Both the position numbers and the translations under genes were made by a program. 64,000 bases of DNA from Flavobacteriales bacterium (lineage in GTDB: Bacteria > Bacteroidota > Bacteroidia > Flavobacteriales_F > PHOS-HE28), in assembly GCA_026129465.1 (NCBI GenBank), contig JAHCIA010000001.1, forward strand, positions 1,497,964 to 1,561,963. Reading direction: 5' to 3'. Below are positions 16,248 through 25,038 of this stretch, in pieces; the stretch's first letter is position 1, and each line of letters opens with the position of its first letter. The notes under the pieces are model-generated. The model was not told the DNA's origin. It was given only the letters and a program-made list of their open reading frames with translations, and made no database searches.

Positions 16248-18677
16248 TCAATGCTTCTCCCTGCTCTCCCGCTCCTGCTTGCGGCGGCGGCGGCCGTAGC
16301 CATATCCGTAGCCATAGCCATAGCCGCTGCCATAGCCGTAGGCGTAGCGGTAGCCATAACCGTAGTTGGTGTTGTAGTAGTACTTGCTCTTCTTCATCCG
16401 CACGCCGTTGAGCACCAGGCCCACGTTCTTCACGGCGTGGCCCTCCAGGGTCTCGATGGCATTGTTCACGTGGTCCTTGTTCGCGAAGCGGGTGTTCATC
16501 ACGAAGAGGGTCACGTCGCAGTGCCGCATCATCAGCAGGGCATCGGTGATCAGGCCCACGGGCGGGGTGTCCATGATCACGTAGTCATAATCCCGCCGGG
16601 CTTCGATCAGCATGCGCCCCAGATGCTCACTCAGCACCAGTTCCGAGGCGTTCGGTGGTGTGGGGCCGGAAAGGATCACGTGGAAGTTCTCGTACTGGGT
16701 GGGCAAGACCACATCGCGCCAATCCACCTTGCCCACGAGCATGTTGCTCAGGCCGGTGGCGTTGGTCATGTTCAGGCCCTGGCCCACCTTGGGTTTGTGC
16801 AGGTCCAATTCCAGCAGCAGCACGCGCTTGCCCGCCTTGGCCAGTATGGCGCTGAGGTTCACCGAGCAGAAGGTCTTGCCCTCGTTGGGCCTGTAACTGG
16901 TGAGCATCACCACCTTGCCACCCTGGTCCTCCGGCCCGCGCACGTACTCCAGGTTGGTGCGCACCGTGCGGAAACATTCGGTGATGGCGGCCTTTGGATC
17001 GCTGTCCACCACCACGTAGTTCTCCTCGGCCTTGTCGCTGTGGATGATCTCGCCATAGACCGGCAGTTGCACCAGTTCCTTCAATTGCTCGGCGTTCTCG
17101 ATGCGGTCGTAGAAGACCACGCGCATGAAGACCACCAGGAGCGCCACCACCAGACCGACCAGGACGAAGACGTAGAAGATCCGGAGCTTGTCAGGCCGCA
17201 CCACGCCCAAGCTGCGGGCCTTTTCGATGACCTTGGTCTGGGGCACGATGCTGGCCCGTGAGATCAGGGTGCTGGCCCGCTTCTCCAGGAGGAAGAGGTA
17301 CATCTTCTCGTTCACCTGCAGCCTCCGTTGGATCCTCATCATATCCCGCTGGCTCTCGGGCATGTTGCGGATGAGCACCTCGTAATCGCGGATCTGCTTC
17401 TCCACGTCTTGCATCCGGCCCTGAACGGCTTCCCTCGCATTGCGGATGTAGGTGTGCAGATTGCCACGGATCAGGTCCATGGCGCGGTCCAGTTCGCGCA
17501 CGCTGATGTTCTCCTCCTTGCCGGCGAAGAGCATGCGCGTTCGCTCCATCTGCATGCTGTAGAGTTCGCCCAAGGTCTGCCGCAAAAAGGCATCGTCCGT
17601 GATGAAGACCGCCGGTGGCAGCAGACGTTCGTCGGTGGAGTTCTCCAGGTAGTCCTGCAAGGCGTCCAGCGAACCCAGTTCCAGGAGCATCTCGCGGCGG
17701 CGGTTGTCATAACGCACCAGTTCGCTGAAGTAGAGCTGCTCCTCCTTGCTCAGGTTGAGGATGTCCTTGCTCTCCTTGTAACTCTCCATCTCGGTCTCGT
17801 CCATCTCCAGATATCGGCTCACCTCCTCCAATTGCCGATCGATGAAGACCACCGTGTTGCTGTTGATGTCGAACTCGCTCTTGAGGGTATAGTCGATGTA
17901 CACCCTGCTGAGGGTGTCCAAAAAGGCCTTGGCCCGGGTGGCCACCTCGTCCTCCACGGTGATCTGCAGTATGGTGGTGTAGTCGTGGTTGGTGACCTGC
18001 ACGCGGTTCTTCCACTTGGCGATGAGGGCATGGCGGTCGTGCCGCACCAGGCGGTAGTCCGATTCCATGTGCTTGTCCAGGTTGCCCTGGTTCACATAGG
18101 GGTGCAGGGTTATCAGCACACGCAGTTCGCCGTCGTCGGAGGGCTTGCCGAACTCCAGCTTCCGCGAGACGATCTCACCGCCCCGGTCATAGCTCAGTTC
18201 ATAGGTGCGCAGGTCCAGGATCTTCATGTCCAGCGGCTTCTCGTAGAACCGCGGATTGGTCGCGTCCAATTCCACCGAGAAGGGCAGCGTGCCATGGACC
18301 TGCGAGGTTTTGAAGCGGCCCACGATGAAGTACGAGATGTCGAAGTCGAGCTTGCTGAGCGTGGTGTTGATGAGGTCGTAGCTGGTGAGCACCCGCTTCT
18401 GGTTCACCAGGTCGCCATAGAGCCCCGCATAGCCCAGGCTCTTGTACATCTGGGCCTGGTAGTCGTAGGTCTCACGGTCCTTCAGCAGCAGCTGCGTGCT
18501 GGCCCCGTAGATGATGGGCAGCTTGTAGCTGTACAGGTAGGACAGGATGGAGGCGAGGATGAGCGATACGACGACGAAGTACCAGTTCTTGCCGACGACC
18601 CGCAGGATATAGCGGATGTCCTTCGCATCGACGATGCCCCCGCGTGCTTGGGGTCGCTGTGGTGGTCTGGCGGCCAT
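16248..18677 (-). CDS. wzc: Polysaccharide co-polymerase / tyrosine autokinase (Wzc type)
   Basis: An 809-residue inner-membrane protein that sets polysaccharide chain length and couples synthesis to export. It has a Wzz-type periplasmic domain between membrane segments at about 32-50 and 500-520, with long coiled-coil between 280 and 460. The cytoplasmic BY-kinase domain has Walker A (YRPNEGKT, about 595-602), Walker A' (LLLELDLHKP, 620-629) and Walker B (VIMDTPPVG, 700-708). The C-terminus is a Tyr cluster with 14 tyrosines in about 30 residues, made of Tyr-Gly repeats, the expected autophosphorylation region. It is the first gene of the cluster, preceded by a possible promoter at 18765-18772. 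Pairing of this kinase with an ABC exporter rather than a Wzy/Wzx system is notable. Confidence 0.9.
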   Translation of the reverse strand: MAARPPQRPQARGGIVDAKDIRYILRVVGKNWYFVVVSLILASILSYLYSYKLPIIYGASTQLLLKDRETYDYQAQMYKSLGYAGLYGDLVNQKRVLTSYDLINTTLSKLDFDISYFIVGRFKTSQVHGTLPFSVELDATNPRFYEKPLDMKILDLRTYELSYDRGGEIVSRKLEFGKPSDDGELRVLITLHPYVNQGNLDKHMESDYRLVRHDRHALIAKWKNRVQVTNHDYTTILQITVEDEVATRAKAFLDTLSRVYIDYTLKSEFDINSNTVVFIDRQLEEVSRYLEMDETEMESYKESKDILNLSKEEQLYFSELVRYDNRRREMLLELGSLDALQDYLENSTDERLLPPAVFITDDAFLRQTLGELYSMQMERTRMLFAGKEENISVRELDRAMDLIRGNLHTYIRNAREAVQGRMQDVEKQIRDYEVLIRNMPESQRDMMRIQRRLQVNEKMYLFLLEKRASTLISRASIVPQTKVIEKARSLGVVRPDKLRIFYVFVLVGLVVALLVVFMRVVFYDRIENAEQLKELVQLPVYGEIIHSDKAEENYVVVDSDPKAAITECFRTVRTNLEYVRGPEDQGGKVVMLTSYRPNEGKTFCSVNLSAILAKAGKRVLLLELDLHKPKVGQGLNMTNATGLSNMLVGKVDWRDVVLPTQYENFHVILSGPTPPNASELVLSEHLGRMLIEARRDYDYVIMDTPPVGLITDALLMMRHCDVTLFVMNTRFANKDHVNNAIETLEGHAVKNVGLVLNGVRMKKSKYYYNTNYGYGYRYAYGYGSGYGYGYGYGYGRRRRKQERESREKH
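16293..16383 (-). repeat. Hexanucleotide (TATGGC-like) repeat coding the Tyr-Gly tail of the kinase
   Basis: On the plus strand this segment is built from units such as CCATAG and CCGTAG in register with codons, giving alternating Tyr and Gly in the kinase tail. The repeat is imperfect, with Ser, Arg and Ala replacements. Repeats of six bases keep the frame when they expand or shrink, so the number of phosphorylatable tyrosines could vary between strains. Confidence 0.75.
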
Positions 18678-18764
18678 CGGCGCTTGGGGCGGGGGGCGGG
18701 CCTTACGTTGTTCAGGTCGCCCGGCGGGTGATCCGCGACGCCGGCCCTATGCTGGCAAGGTCGG

Positions 18765-18772
18765 CAAATATA
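18765..18772 (-). promoter_or_regulatory. Candidate -7 promoter box for the polysaccharide cluster
   Basis: Read on the minus strand this is TATATTTG, a full match to the Bacteroidota -7 consensus TAnnTTTG. It lies about 88 bases upstream of the kinase start codon at 18677. I do not see a good -33 TTTG at 19-21 bases further upstream, so the call rests on the -7 box and position only. Confidence 0.4.
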
Positions 18773-18853
18773 GCGGCTGCACACCTTTGGGGGGCTGTGG
18801 ATCATGACCATCGAACGCATCGTGGCTTCGCTCGTACCATGGTTTGGAACTAC

Positions 18854-18886
18854 TTTGCCCCCGTTGTGCGGATATTCCTACTTTTG
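18854..18886 (+). promoter_or_regulatory. Candidate promoter for the exosortase locus (-33 TTTG, -7 TACTTTTG)
   Basis: TTTG at 18854-18857 and TACTTTTG at 18879-18886 are separated by 21 bases, matching the Bacteroidota arrangement TTTG-N19-21-TAnnTTTG. Transcription would begin about 18891, giving a leader of about 20 bases before ATG 18911. It is divergent from the candidate promoter of the polysaccharide cluster, about 80 bases away. Confidence 0.55.
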
Positions 18887-18910
18887 GCCACCCTTGGTGT
18901 ACCCCGCTCC

Positions 18911-19132
18911 ATGAAGATGTTGTTACGCAGTCTGCTTTTGGCCATACTTGTCGGTGGGTCATGGGGAGCCACCGCCCTGGCCGCTCCGCCCATTGGCGGC
19001 CCTCCGCCCTGCTGGCCTCCGCCCTGCATTCCGATCGATGGCGGGCTCACCGGATTGATCGTGGCCGGCGCCCTCCTCGGTGGCCGCCACGCGCTGGCCC
19101 TGCGCCGCACCCGCCGCAAGCCTGAACTTTGA
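18911..19132 (+). CDS. Short PID-CTERM-like exosortase substrate
   Basis: A 73-residue protein with a Sec signal peptide (cleavage expected after Ala24, in TALA-AP), a Pro/Cys-rich linker with a PPPCWPPPC core, then PIDGG (41-45), a hydrophobic helix (46-64) and a basic end RRTRRK. This three-part tail (short motif, membrane helix, positive cluster) is the layout of exosortase sorting signals, and the PID-G-G form matches what I know as the Bacteroidota PID-CTERM signal. The mature part would be only about 20 residues. Its stop overlaps the exosortase start (TGATG), so the two are made together. The most likely role is as the dedicated substrate, perhaps an anchor or carrier for an attached glycan; that is inference. 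Confidence 0.7.
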   Translation: MKMLLRSLLLAILVGGSWGATALAAPPIGGPPPCWPPPCIPIDGGLTGLIVAGALLGGRHALALRRTRRKPEL

Positions 19133-19692
19133 TGGCCGCCATGCCCACCCGCGCGGTGGTTTGGCGCGACCCGGTCATCCGTTTCTTCCTCGTTGCCGGT
19201 CTCCTCTATTTCGGCTGGTATCTCATTTACGGCCAGGTGTTGAAGCCCGGCGGAGCGGCCGACCGGGCCTTGATCGGCAACCTGGTGGAGGTCTCCGGCG
19301 CCATGTTGCGCCTGGCCGGCCATGAACTGATACCCGAACCGGCCAACGCCGAAGGTCTGCGCACCATCGGGGTCCAGGGTGGCCATCTCCTGTGGATCGG
19401 CAATGCGTGCAACGGCCTGGGCCTGTTCGCCGTGTACCTCATCTTCCTCATCGCCTACCCCGGCCCCTGGCGGCACAAGCTGTGGTTCGGTGCGGTGGGA
19501 CTGCTGGGCATCCACCTGATCAATGCCCTGCGCATAGCGGTGCTTTGCGTGGTGGTGAAGTACGACTACGAATGGCTCAACTTCAACCACGACTACACCT
19601 TCTATGTGGTGGTGTACGGCTTCGTGTTCCTGCTCTGGGCCATCTGGGTGAAACGCTTCGCCGGCCGGCGGCGGCCGGGACCCGCAACGTGA
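19132..19692 (+). CDS. Exosortase/archaeosortase family protein
   Basis: A 186-residue polytopic membrane protein with the transpeptidase-like triad of exosortases: Cys93 in NACNGLGLF, Arg134 in INALRIAVL and His153 in NFNHDYTFY. Exosortases recognise C-terminal sorting signals, cleave them and transfer the protein to another group at the membrane. About five to six membrane helices are visible. ATG 19132 overlaps the preceding stop by one base; ATG 19141 (MPTRAVVW) is an alternative. It lies between its likely substrate and a small membrane partner, and is divergent from the polysaccharide cluster. I cannot assign the exact Xrt subtype. Confidence 0.87.
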   Translation: MAAMPTRAVVWRDPVIRFFLVAGLLYFGWYLIYGQVLKPGGAADRALIGNLVEVSGAMLRLAGHELIPEPANAEGLRTIGVQGGHLLWIGNACNGLGLFAVYLIFLIAYPGPWRHKLWFGAVGLLGIHLINALRIAVLCVVVKYDYEWLNFNHDYTFYVVVYGFVFLLWAIWVKRFAGRRRPGPAT

Positions 19693-20141
19693 TGGGCAGG
19701 CGGGCCGCTATCCTGGCGATCATGGCCGTTGGCGTGGCCCTTGGCGCCCTGCGCGAATTCCTGCTCATCAACCTCAACTACCAGATCGACCATCTACGCC
19801 ATGGCCGCGCGGTGTCCTATGCGCACAGCGCGTTCCAGGCCTGGACGAAGGGGCTGGACCTTCGTGGTCTTGTGGTGTTGAAGTGGGGCATCTCCGCACT
19901 GCTGGTGGGCGCCATGCTGCTGCTGGCGGTGCTGCTGGCGCGCACGCTCTGGGGCGACCATCGCTACCGCACACGCATCATCTTCGGCTTCGTGCTGGCC
20001 GCTGCCCTGGCGTTGGCGGCGTATGGGCTGGCCGCCTGGTGGCCGCCCGCCGGCATCGCAGGGGTGAAGGTGCTGCACGCCCTGCAGTATCCAGTGGTCT
20101 TGTTCCTGCTCTGGGCCGCCTCGGGCATCCGCCGCGCCTAG
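19692..20141 (+). CDS. Exosortase-linked small membrane protein, function unknown
   Basis: A 149-residue protein with four hydrophobic segments (about 6-22, 58-83, 95-115 and 125-147). An aromatic/basic loop LREFLLINLNYQIDHLRHGR follows the first helix. The start codon shares one base with the exosortase stop (TGATG), so it is almost surely part of the same system. Small membrane genes are often found beside exosortases in Bacteroidota, but I do not recognise this one as the named XrtF-associated family. It could be an accessory subunit or supply the acceptor lipid; unknown. Confidence 0.7.
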   Translation: MGRRAAILAIMAVGVALGALREFLLINLNYQIDHLRHGRAVSYAHSAFQAWTKGLDLRGLVVLKWGISALLVGAMLLLAVLLARTLWGDHRYRTRIIFGFVLAAALALAAYGLAAWWPPAGIAGVKVLHALQYPVVLFLLWAASGIRRA

Positions 20142-20164
20142 CCCCCGCCACTTGGGCCTTCGGC

Positions 20165-20172
20165 TATCTTTG
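20165..20172 (+). promoter_or_regulatory. Candidate -7 box upstream of sulfotransferase/glyA operon
   Basis: TATCTTTG matches TAnnTTTG and lies 18 bases before ATG 20191. No matching TTTG is seen 19-21 bases upstream, so this is a weak call. Confidence 0.35.
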
Positions 20173-20190
20173 GCCGCTTCGCGCGCAGGC

Positions 20191-20987
20191 ATGCTCATCA
20201 CCCCCAAGTTCGTCATGATCAACTTCCCCAAGACGGGAAGCACCTTCGCGCGCCGGGCTATCCGCGGCATACACCAGCCAGGCAGGGGGCGCAGGCTGCT
20301 TGAACGCGTGGGGCTGGCCCGGCCAGAATGTTCCGAGCTGCTCATGCGCCAGCGCTTCTTCACGCCCATGCGCGAGCGGAGCAACCTCCGCGTGCAACAG
20401 CATGGCGCCTGGTGCCAGATCCCCGAGGCATTTCGCGACCGCACCATCATGTCCGTGGTGCGCGATCCCATGGATCGCCTGGTCTCACTGTACGAGTATC
20501 GTGCTTGGGCCTTGATGCCTTTCCCCGAGGAGAAGATCGTCCGTCGCCATTTCCCGCATTTCCCCGATCTGTCCTTCGAGGAATTTTTCGAACTGTATCA
20601 GACGATCGCCCCTGAGTATTCCCTGCCCGAAGGTGTGCGCGGGGCACCGGGGCCGCTCACGGTCCAGTTCATCCGCTTCTATGCGCGCGATCCGCTGCGG
20701 ACGATCATGGCCTTGGATGAAGGCAGCGACCTGCGGAAGATGCGCAGGGAGCATTTTCCCGACATCGACTTCCTGCATACGGAGAACCTCAACGCCGAAC
20801 TCCACGACTTCCTCCTGCGCATGGGCTATCCGGAGGAAAGGGTCGCCGGCATCAAGGACATGGGCAAGGTGAACACCTCCACACGCTCCCGGCCGGACTA
20901 CCTCAGCGATGGGATGATCGACCGGCTGGCCTGGAGTGAACGATTCTTCTATCAACTCTTCCCTGAATATCTCGAACGGGTACCCGC

Positions 20988-20991
<4 letters not shown>
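20191..20991 (+). CDS. Sulfotransferase family protein
   Basis: A 266-residue protein. The 5'-PSB type loop [18 protein letters not shown] is near the N-terminus, and [19 protein letters not shown] matches the 3'-phosphate motif. These are the two PAPS-contact signatures of the Sulfotransfer_2-like group. The start at 20191 (MLITPKFV) gives the usual short lead before the loop. Its stop overlaps the serine hydroxymethyltransferase start by ATGA, an unusual pairing with a housekeeping enzyme. It sits just downstream of the exosortase locus, so its acceptor may be a surface glycan or glycoprotein, but this is speculative. Confidence 0.77.
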
Positions 20992-22304
<1,313 letters not shown>

Positions 22305-22324
22305 CCGAAGCATTGAACGGCGCC

Positions 22325-23275
22325 ATGATCGGCGAACTCCTCAATAGAACGCTCAGGCCGCTCGGGTTCCGGCTTGAGCGCATCAAGCCCAAGGGCGGCG
22401 CGATCACCACGATCGCTGGGAAAGCGTCGTCACCATGGCTCGAAAAGCTCAGTGCCTCTCCTTTGGACGCCGGACTGCACTTGGAGCAGGCACGGTGGCT
22501 CATGGCGCAGGGCAACCCGAACGCCGCCCTCGCCGAGTCGCTCACCGCCGCCTTCCTGGGCGCACCGATGGCGTTGTGCAATGCCCTCCAGCAGGAAGCC
22601 GAAGCTCGCACACGGCCATTGCTTGACATCCCCCACAACCGTTACTACCGGCTGCACAGCATGGCGCAGGCGATCAAGCGCATGGCGGCCGGCGAGCAGG
22701 TCTCCGTGCTCGATGTGGGCGGTGGCGATGGCACGCTGGGGCGCTTCCTGCCGGGACACCAATACTGCCTTGCCGAACCCGTGGTGAATGGCATCGCGGG
22801 GGAGAAACTCCCCTTCCCACCGCGATCATTCGACATCGTCGTATCGGGCCATGTGCTGGAGCATGTGCCACGTGACCAACGCACCCTGTTCCTGGAGAGG
22901 CTGGTGGGGCAGGCGCGACGTGGAGTGATCCTGTTGAACCCTTTCCACGTGGAGGGCGTGGACGAGGAGGAAAGGCTGCGCCTGGTGATCCGGCTCAGCG
23001 GAGCGGCGTGGGCGCGAGAACACCTGGAATGCGTCCTGCCCAAGGTGCATGAGGTGGAGGCCTTCGCGCACGATCGTGGCCTCACGTGCAGGGTGACACC
23101 CAACGGCACCATGGCCTCCACCTTCGGATTCGTGTGGGTGGAATACTTCGCGCGAAGAGCCGGGGATACCAAGGCGCTTCATGAGCTCAACCGCTACATG
23201 AACACGCGTATGATGGACCATCTGGACAGCGAGGCGCGCCCCACCGCCCACTTGGTGGAGATAACCGGCATGTGA
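22325..23275 (+). CDS. Class I SAM-dependent methyltransferase
   Basis: A 316-residue protein. Motif I SVLDVGGGDGTLGRFL and the later SFDIVVSGHVLEHVPRDQR identify a Methyltransf_11-type Rossmann fold in the centre. The first 130 residues have no clear family match and may bind the substrate or a partner. The motif spacing resembles methyltransferases from surface-glycan or lipid biosynthesis. The gene lies 20 bases after glyA and 12 before a thioesterase. Substrate unknown. A TTG at 22313 in frame is an alternative start. Confidence 0.78.
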   Translation: MIGELLNRTLRPLGFRLERIKPKGGAITTIAGKASSPWLEKLSASPLDAGLHLEQARWLMAQGNPNAALAESLTAAFLGAPMALCNALQQEAEARTRPLLDIPHNRYYRLHSMAQAIKRMAAGEQVSVLDVGGGDGTLGRFLPGHQYCLAEPVVNGIAGEKLPFPPRSFDIVVSGHVLEHVPRDQRTLFLERLVGQARRGVILLNPFHVEGVDEEERLRLVIRLSGAAWAREHLECVLPKVHEVEAFAHDRGLTCRVTPNGTMASTFGFVWVEYFARRAGDTKALHELNRYMNTRMMDHLDSEARPTAHLVEITGM

Positions 23276-23287
23276 CGCCGGCCATCC

Positions 23288-23764
23288 ATGGACGCCACGC
23301 CCCCCTTCCGCTCGCGCATCCAACTCCGTTGGGCGGACATCGACGCCAACTTCCACATGCGCCACAGCGTGTACTACGATCTGGGCGCCATGCAACGGAT
23401 GGAGGTCCTCACCGCGCTGGGCGTGTCGCTGGCCTACATGCGGGAAAATTCCCTCGGGCCGGTGCTGCTGCGCGAGGAATGCGTGTTCCGGCGCGAGATC
23501 AAGCTGGAGGACGAGGTCTGGAGCGAAGTGCTGGTGAGCCAGCTCTCGCGGGACCACAAACGCTTCTCCTTCGAGCACCGCATCACCAAAGGCGATGGCA
23601 CGCTGTGCGCCACGCTGGTGGTGGATGGCGCCTGGATCGACACGCGGATCCGCAAGATGTGCATGCCGCCGCCCTTCGCCCGCGAAGCGCTGGACCGCAT
23701 TCCGCGCAGTGAGGGCTTCACGTGGCTGGAACCGAAACAGCCTGGCGCCAGCGGTAGCACCTGA
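23288..23764 (+). CDS. Hotdog-fold acyl-CoA thioesterase (4HBT family)
   Basis: A 158-residue protein whose N-terminal RWADIDANFHMRHSVYYDLG matches the 4-hydroxybenzoyl-CoA thioesterase signature, with the catalytic Asp expected in the WADID segment. It should hydrolyse an acyl-CoA. The last 47 bases overlap the end of the convergent HTTM gene (23718-24536), so transcripts from the two strands meet there. Confidence 0.83.
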   Translation: MDATPPFRSRIQLRWADIDANFHMRHSVYYDLGAMQRMEVLTALGVSLAYMRENSLGPVLLREECVFRREIKLEDEVWSEVLVSQLSRDHKRFSFEHRITKGDGTLCATLVVDGAWIDTRIRKMCMPPPFAREALDRIPRSEGFTWLEPKQPGASGST

Positions 23765-24536
23765 GCACCGCACCCGATTCATTGTTCGAAAGCCAGATGG
23801 CATACGCCGCGATGAAGGCCGCTCCCATCTCGGGAATGCCCAGCCACAGCGCCGTTCCCAGGTGGAACACAGCGCCGAACGCCATCCATGGCAGACGTGT
23901 GCGGCGCCACCAGACGGCCACCGGAAAGGTCAGCTGAAAGACCAGTACCGCCCAGGTCATGGACTTCGCCAACAACGGAAAGCCCGTCAGCCAGGCCGGC
24001 CCGAACGCCGGGTCGCCGGCCACGATGCCCATGGCGGTGCCATCCAGCCAATGTGTGCCGGTGAGTTTGTGCAGACCGGTGGCGGCATAGGCGAGCAGCA
24101 GCTGCAGCCGGATGATCCAGAAGCCGGTGGCCCCGACCCACGTCGCGTGACCGCTTCGCTCCAAGCACAGCAACACGTTCCAGAAGAGCAGGTTGGCCAT
24201 GAGCTGCTGGCCGCCGCTGGAGGCCATGAAAGCCAGGTTCATCAGCGAGGAATAGCCCGCCCATAGTGGCAAGGACAACCACCAGCGCAACGGCCGGACC
24301 ACACCCCACAACGCGACAAGCAGTGTGCAGGCGAGGACCACCGGTGCGGCCCGCACGGGCAGCCAGGATCCGAAGGCATGCACCAGGGTGTAGCGTGGAC
24401 CGCCCATGGGGTGAGGGGGTGACAGCGGGTCGAGCCAGAGTTCCTCCATGGCCGGCAGCGCGGTGAGGAGATGGAGCGACACCCACAAGTGCAGCGCACG
24501 CTGGAAGAGCAAGACCGTATTCGCCGGAATGCTCAT
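23718..24536 (-). CDS. HTTM-domain membrane protein (gamma-carboxylase-like)
   Basis: A 272-residue protein with about seven hydrophobic segments, in the pattern of the HTTM (horizontally transferred transmembrane) domain shared with vitamin-K-dependent gamma-carboxylase. The block AATGLHKLTGTHWLDG resembles the carboxylase-type loop carrying an active-site Lys. Bacterial members are mostly uncharacterised. The start at 24536 overlaps the stop of the partner gene upstream (ATGA). A frame open to 25427 exists but its first 300 residues are an unlikely, non-membrane sequence. Activity on a protein or lipid cannot be told. Confidence 0.72.
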   Translation of the reverse strand: MSIPANTVLLFQRALHLWVSLHLLTALPAMEELWLDPLSPPHPMGGPRYTLVHAFGSWLPVRAAPVVLACTLLVALWGVVRPLRWWLSLPLWAGYSSLMNLAFMASSGGQQLMANLLFWNVLLCLERSGHATWVGATGFWIIRLQLLLAYAATGLHKLTGTHWLDGTAMGIVAGDPAFGPAWLTGFPLLAKSMTWAVLVFQLTFPVAVWWRRTRLPWMAFGAVFHLGTALWLGIPEMGAAFIAAYAIWLSNNESGAVLRCYRWRQAVSVPAT

Positions 24537-24985
24537 GGTCCGTAAAGTGGAATGAGGCGTTCCTCCCGAACCGTGGGACGCGTGGGGTCCGCGATGCAGT
24601 GCCGCACGATCCGGAAGCGTGTTTCGGGCGCGTCTTCCGCTTGGACCATCCGCAGCAGGGCCGGCCTGGCCTGCCGTTCCGCACTGGCATCGCCTTCGGC
24701 AAGCCACAGACAATGGTTGTGGATGATGCGGCGCTCCAGATAGTGGCCCGCATCCACGGCGTGCCATGCGGCGTTGCCATCCTGCCATTCCAGCGCGCAG
24801 GAGCAGTCCGGCGGATCCGGCGCGAAAAGCTTCCATTGTTGATGGAACAAAGGGCGCACCCACCACTGGCCGATCACGCGAAACGGCTCCGGCACCCAGT
24901 GTTCCGGGAAGGTGTACGACGCCAGCAGCAACAGGTGGGAAAGGACCAGTACACGAACGACGATGCCTGCGAAGCGGCCTGCCAT
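24533..24985 (-). CDS. HTTM-associated membrane-anchored protein (DUF5819-like)
   Basis: A 150-residue protein with an N-terminal membrane helix (about 5-24) and a domain containing GQWWVRPLFHQQWKLFAPDPP. This W-x-LFAPxPP form is typical of small proteins encoded beside HTTM genes (DUF5819-like). The stop overlaps the HTTM start by ATGA, so the pair is made together. It probably forms a complex with the HTTM protein; the molecular role is not known. Its start lies 53 bases from the divergent fumarylacetoacetase start. Confidence 0.65.
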   Translation of the reverse strand: MAGRFAGIVVRVLVLSHLLLLASYTFPEHWVPEPFRVIGQWWVRPLFHQQWKLFAPDPPDCSCALEWQDGNAAWHAVDAGHYLERRIIHNHCLWLAEGDASAERQARPALLRMVQAEDAPETRFRIVRHCIADPTRPTVREERLIPLYGP

Positions 24986-25038
24986 GCCGTGAAGATGGGA
25001 CACGCCGGCCCATCGGCGCGCCTTCGCACCTTTGCGGC

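Noticed and set aside
15397..16251. A second frame of similar length on the same strand as the permease.
   Set aside because: Lacks hydrophobic segments and is rich in Arg/Pro/His; the other frame has six membrane helices.
15630..17261. A 543-codon plus-strand frame opposite the kinase and permease.
   Set aside because: It is the shadow of the Wzc and Wzm genes, with runs of Ala/Val/His from the repeat region.
1..18677. The cluster as a Wzx/Wzy-dependent capsule locus, suggested by the Wzc kinase.
   Set aside because: No flippase or polymerase is visible and an ABC exporter pair is present.
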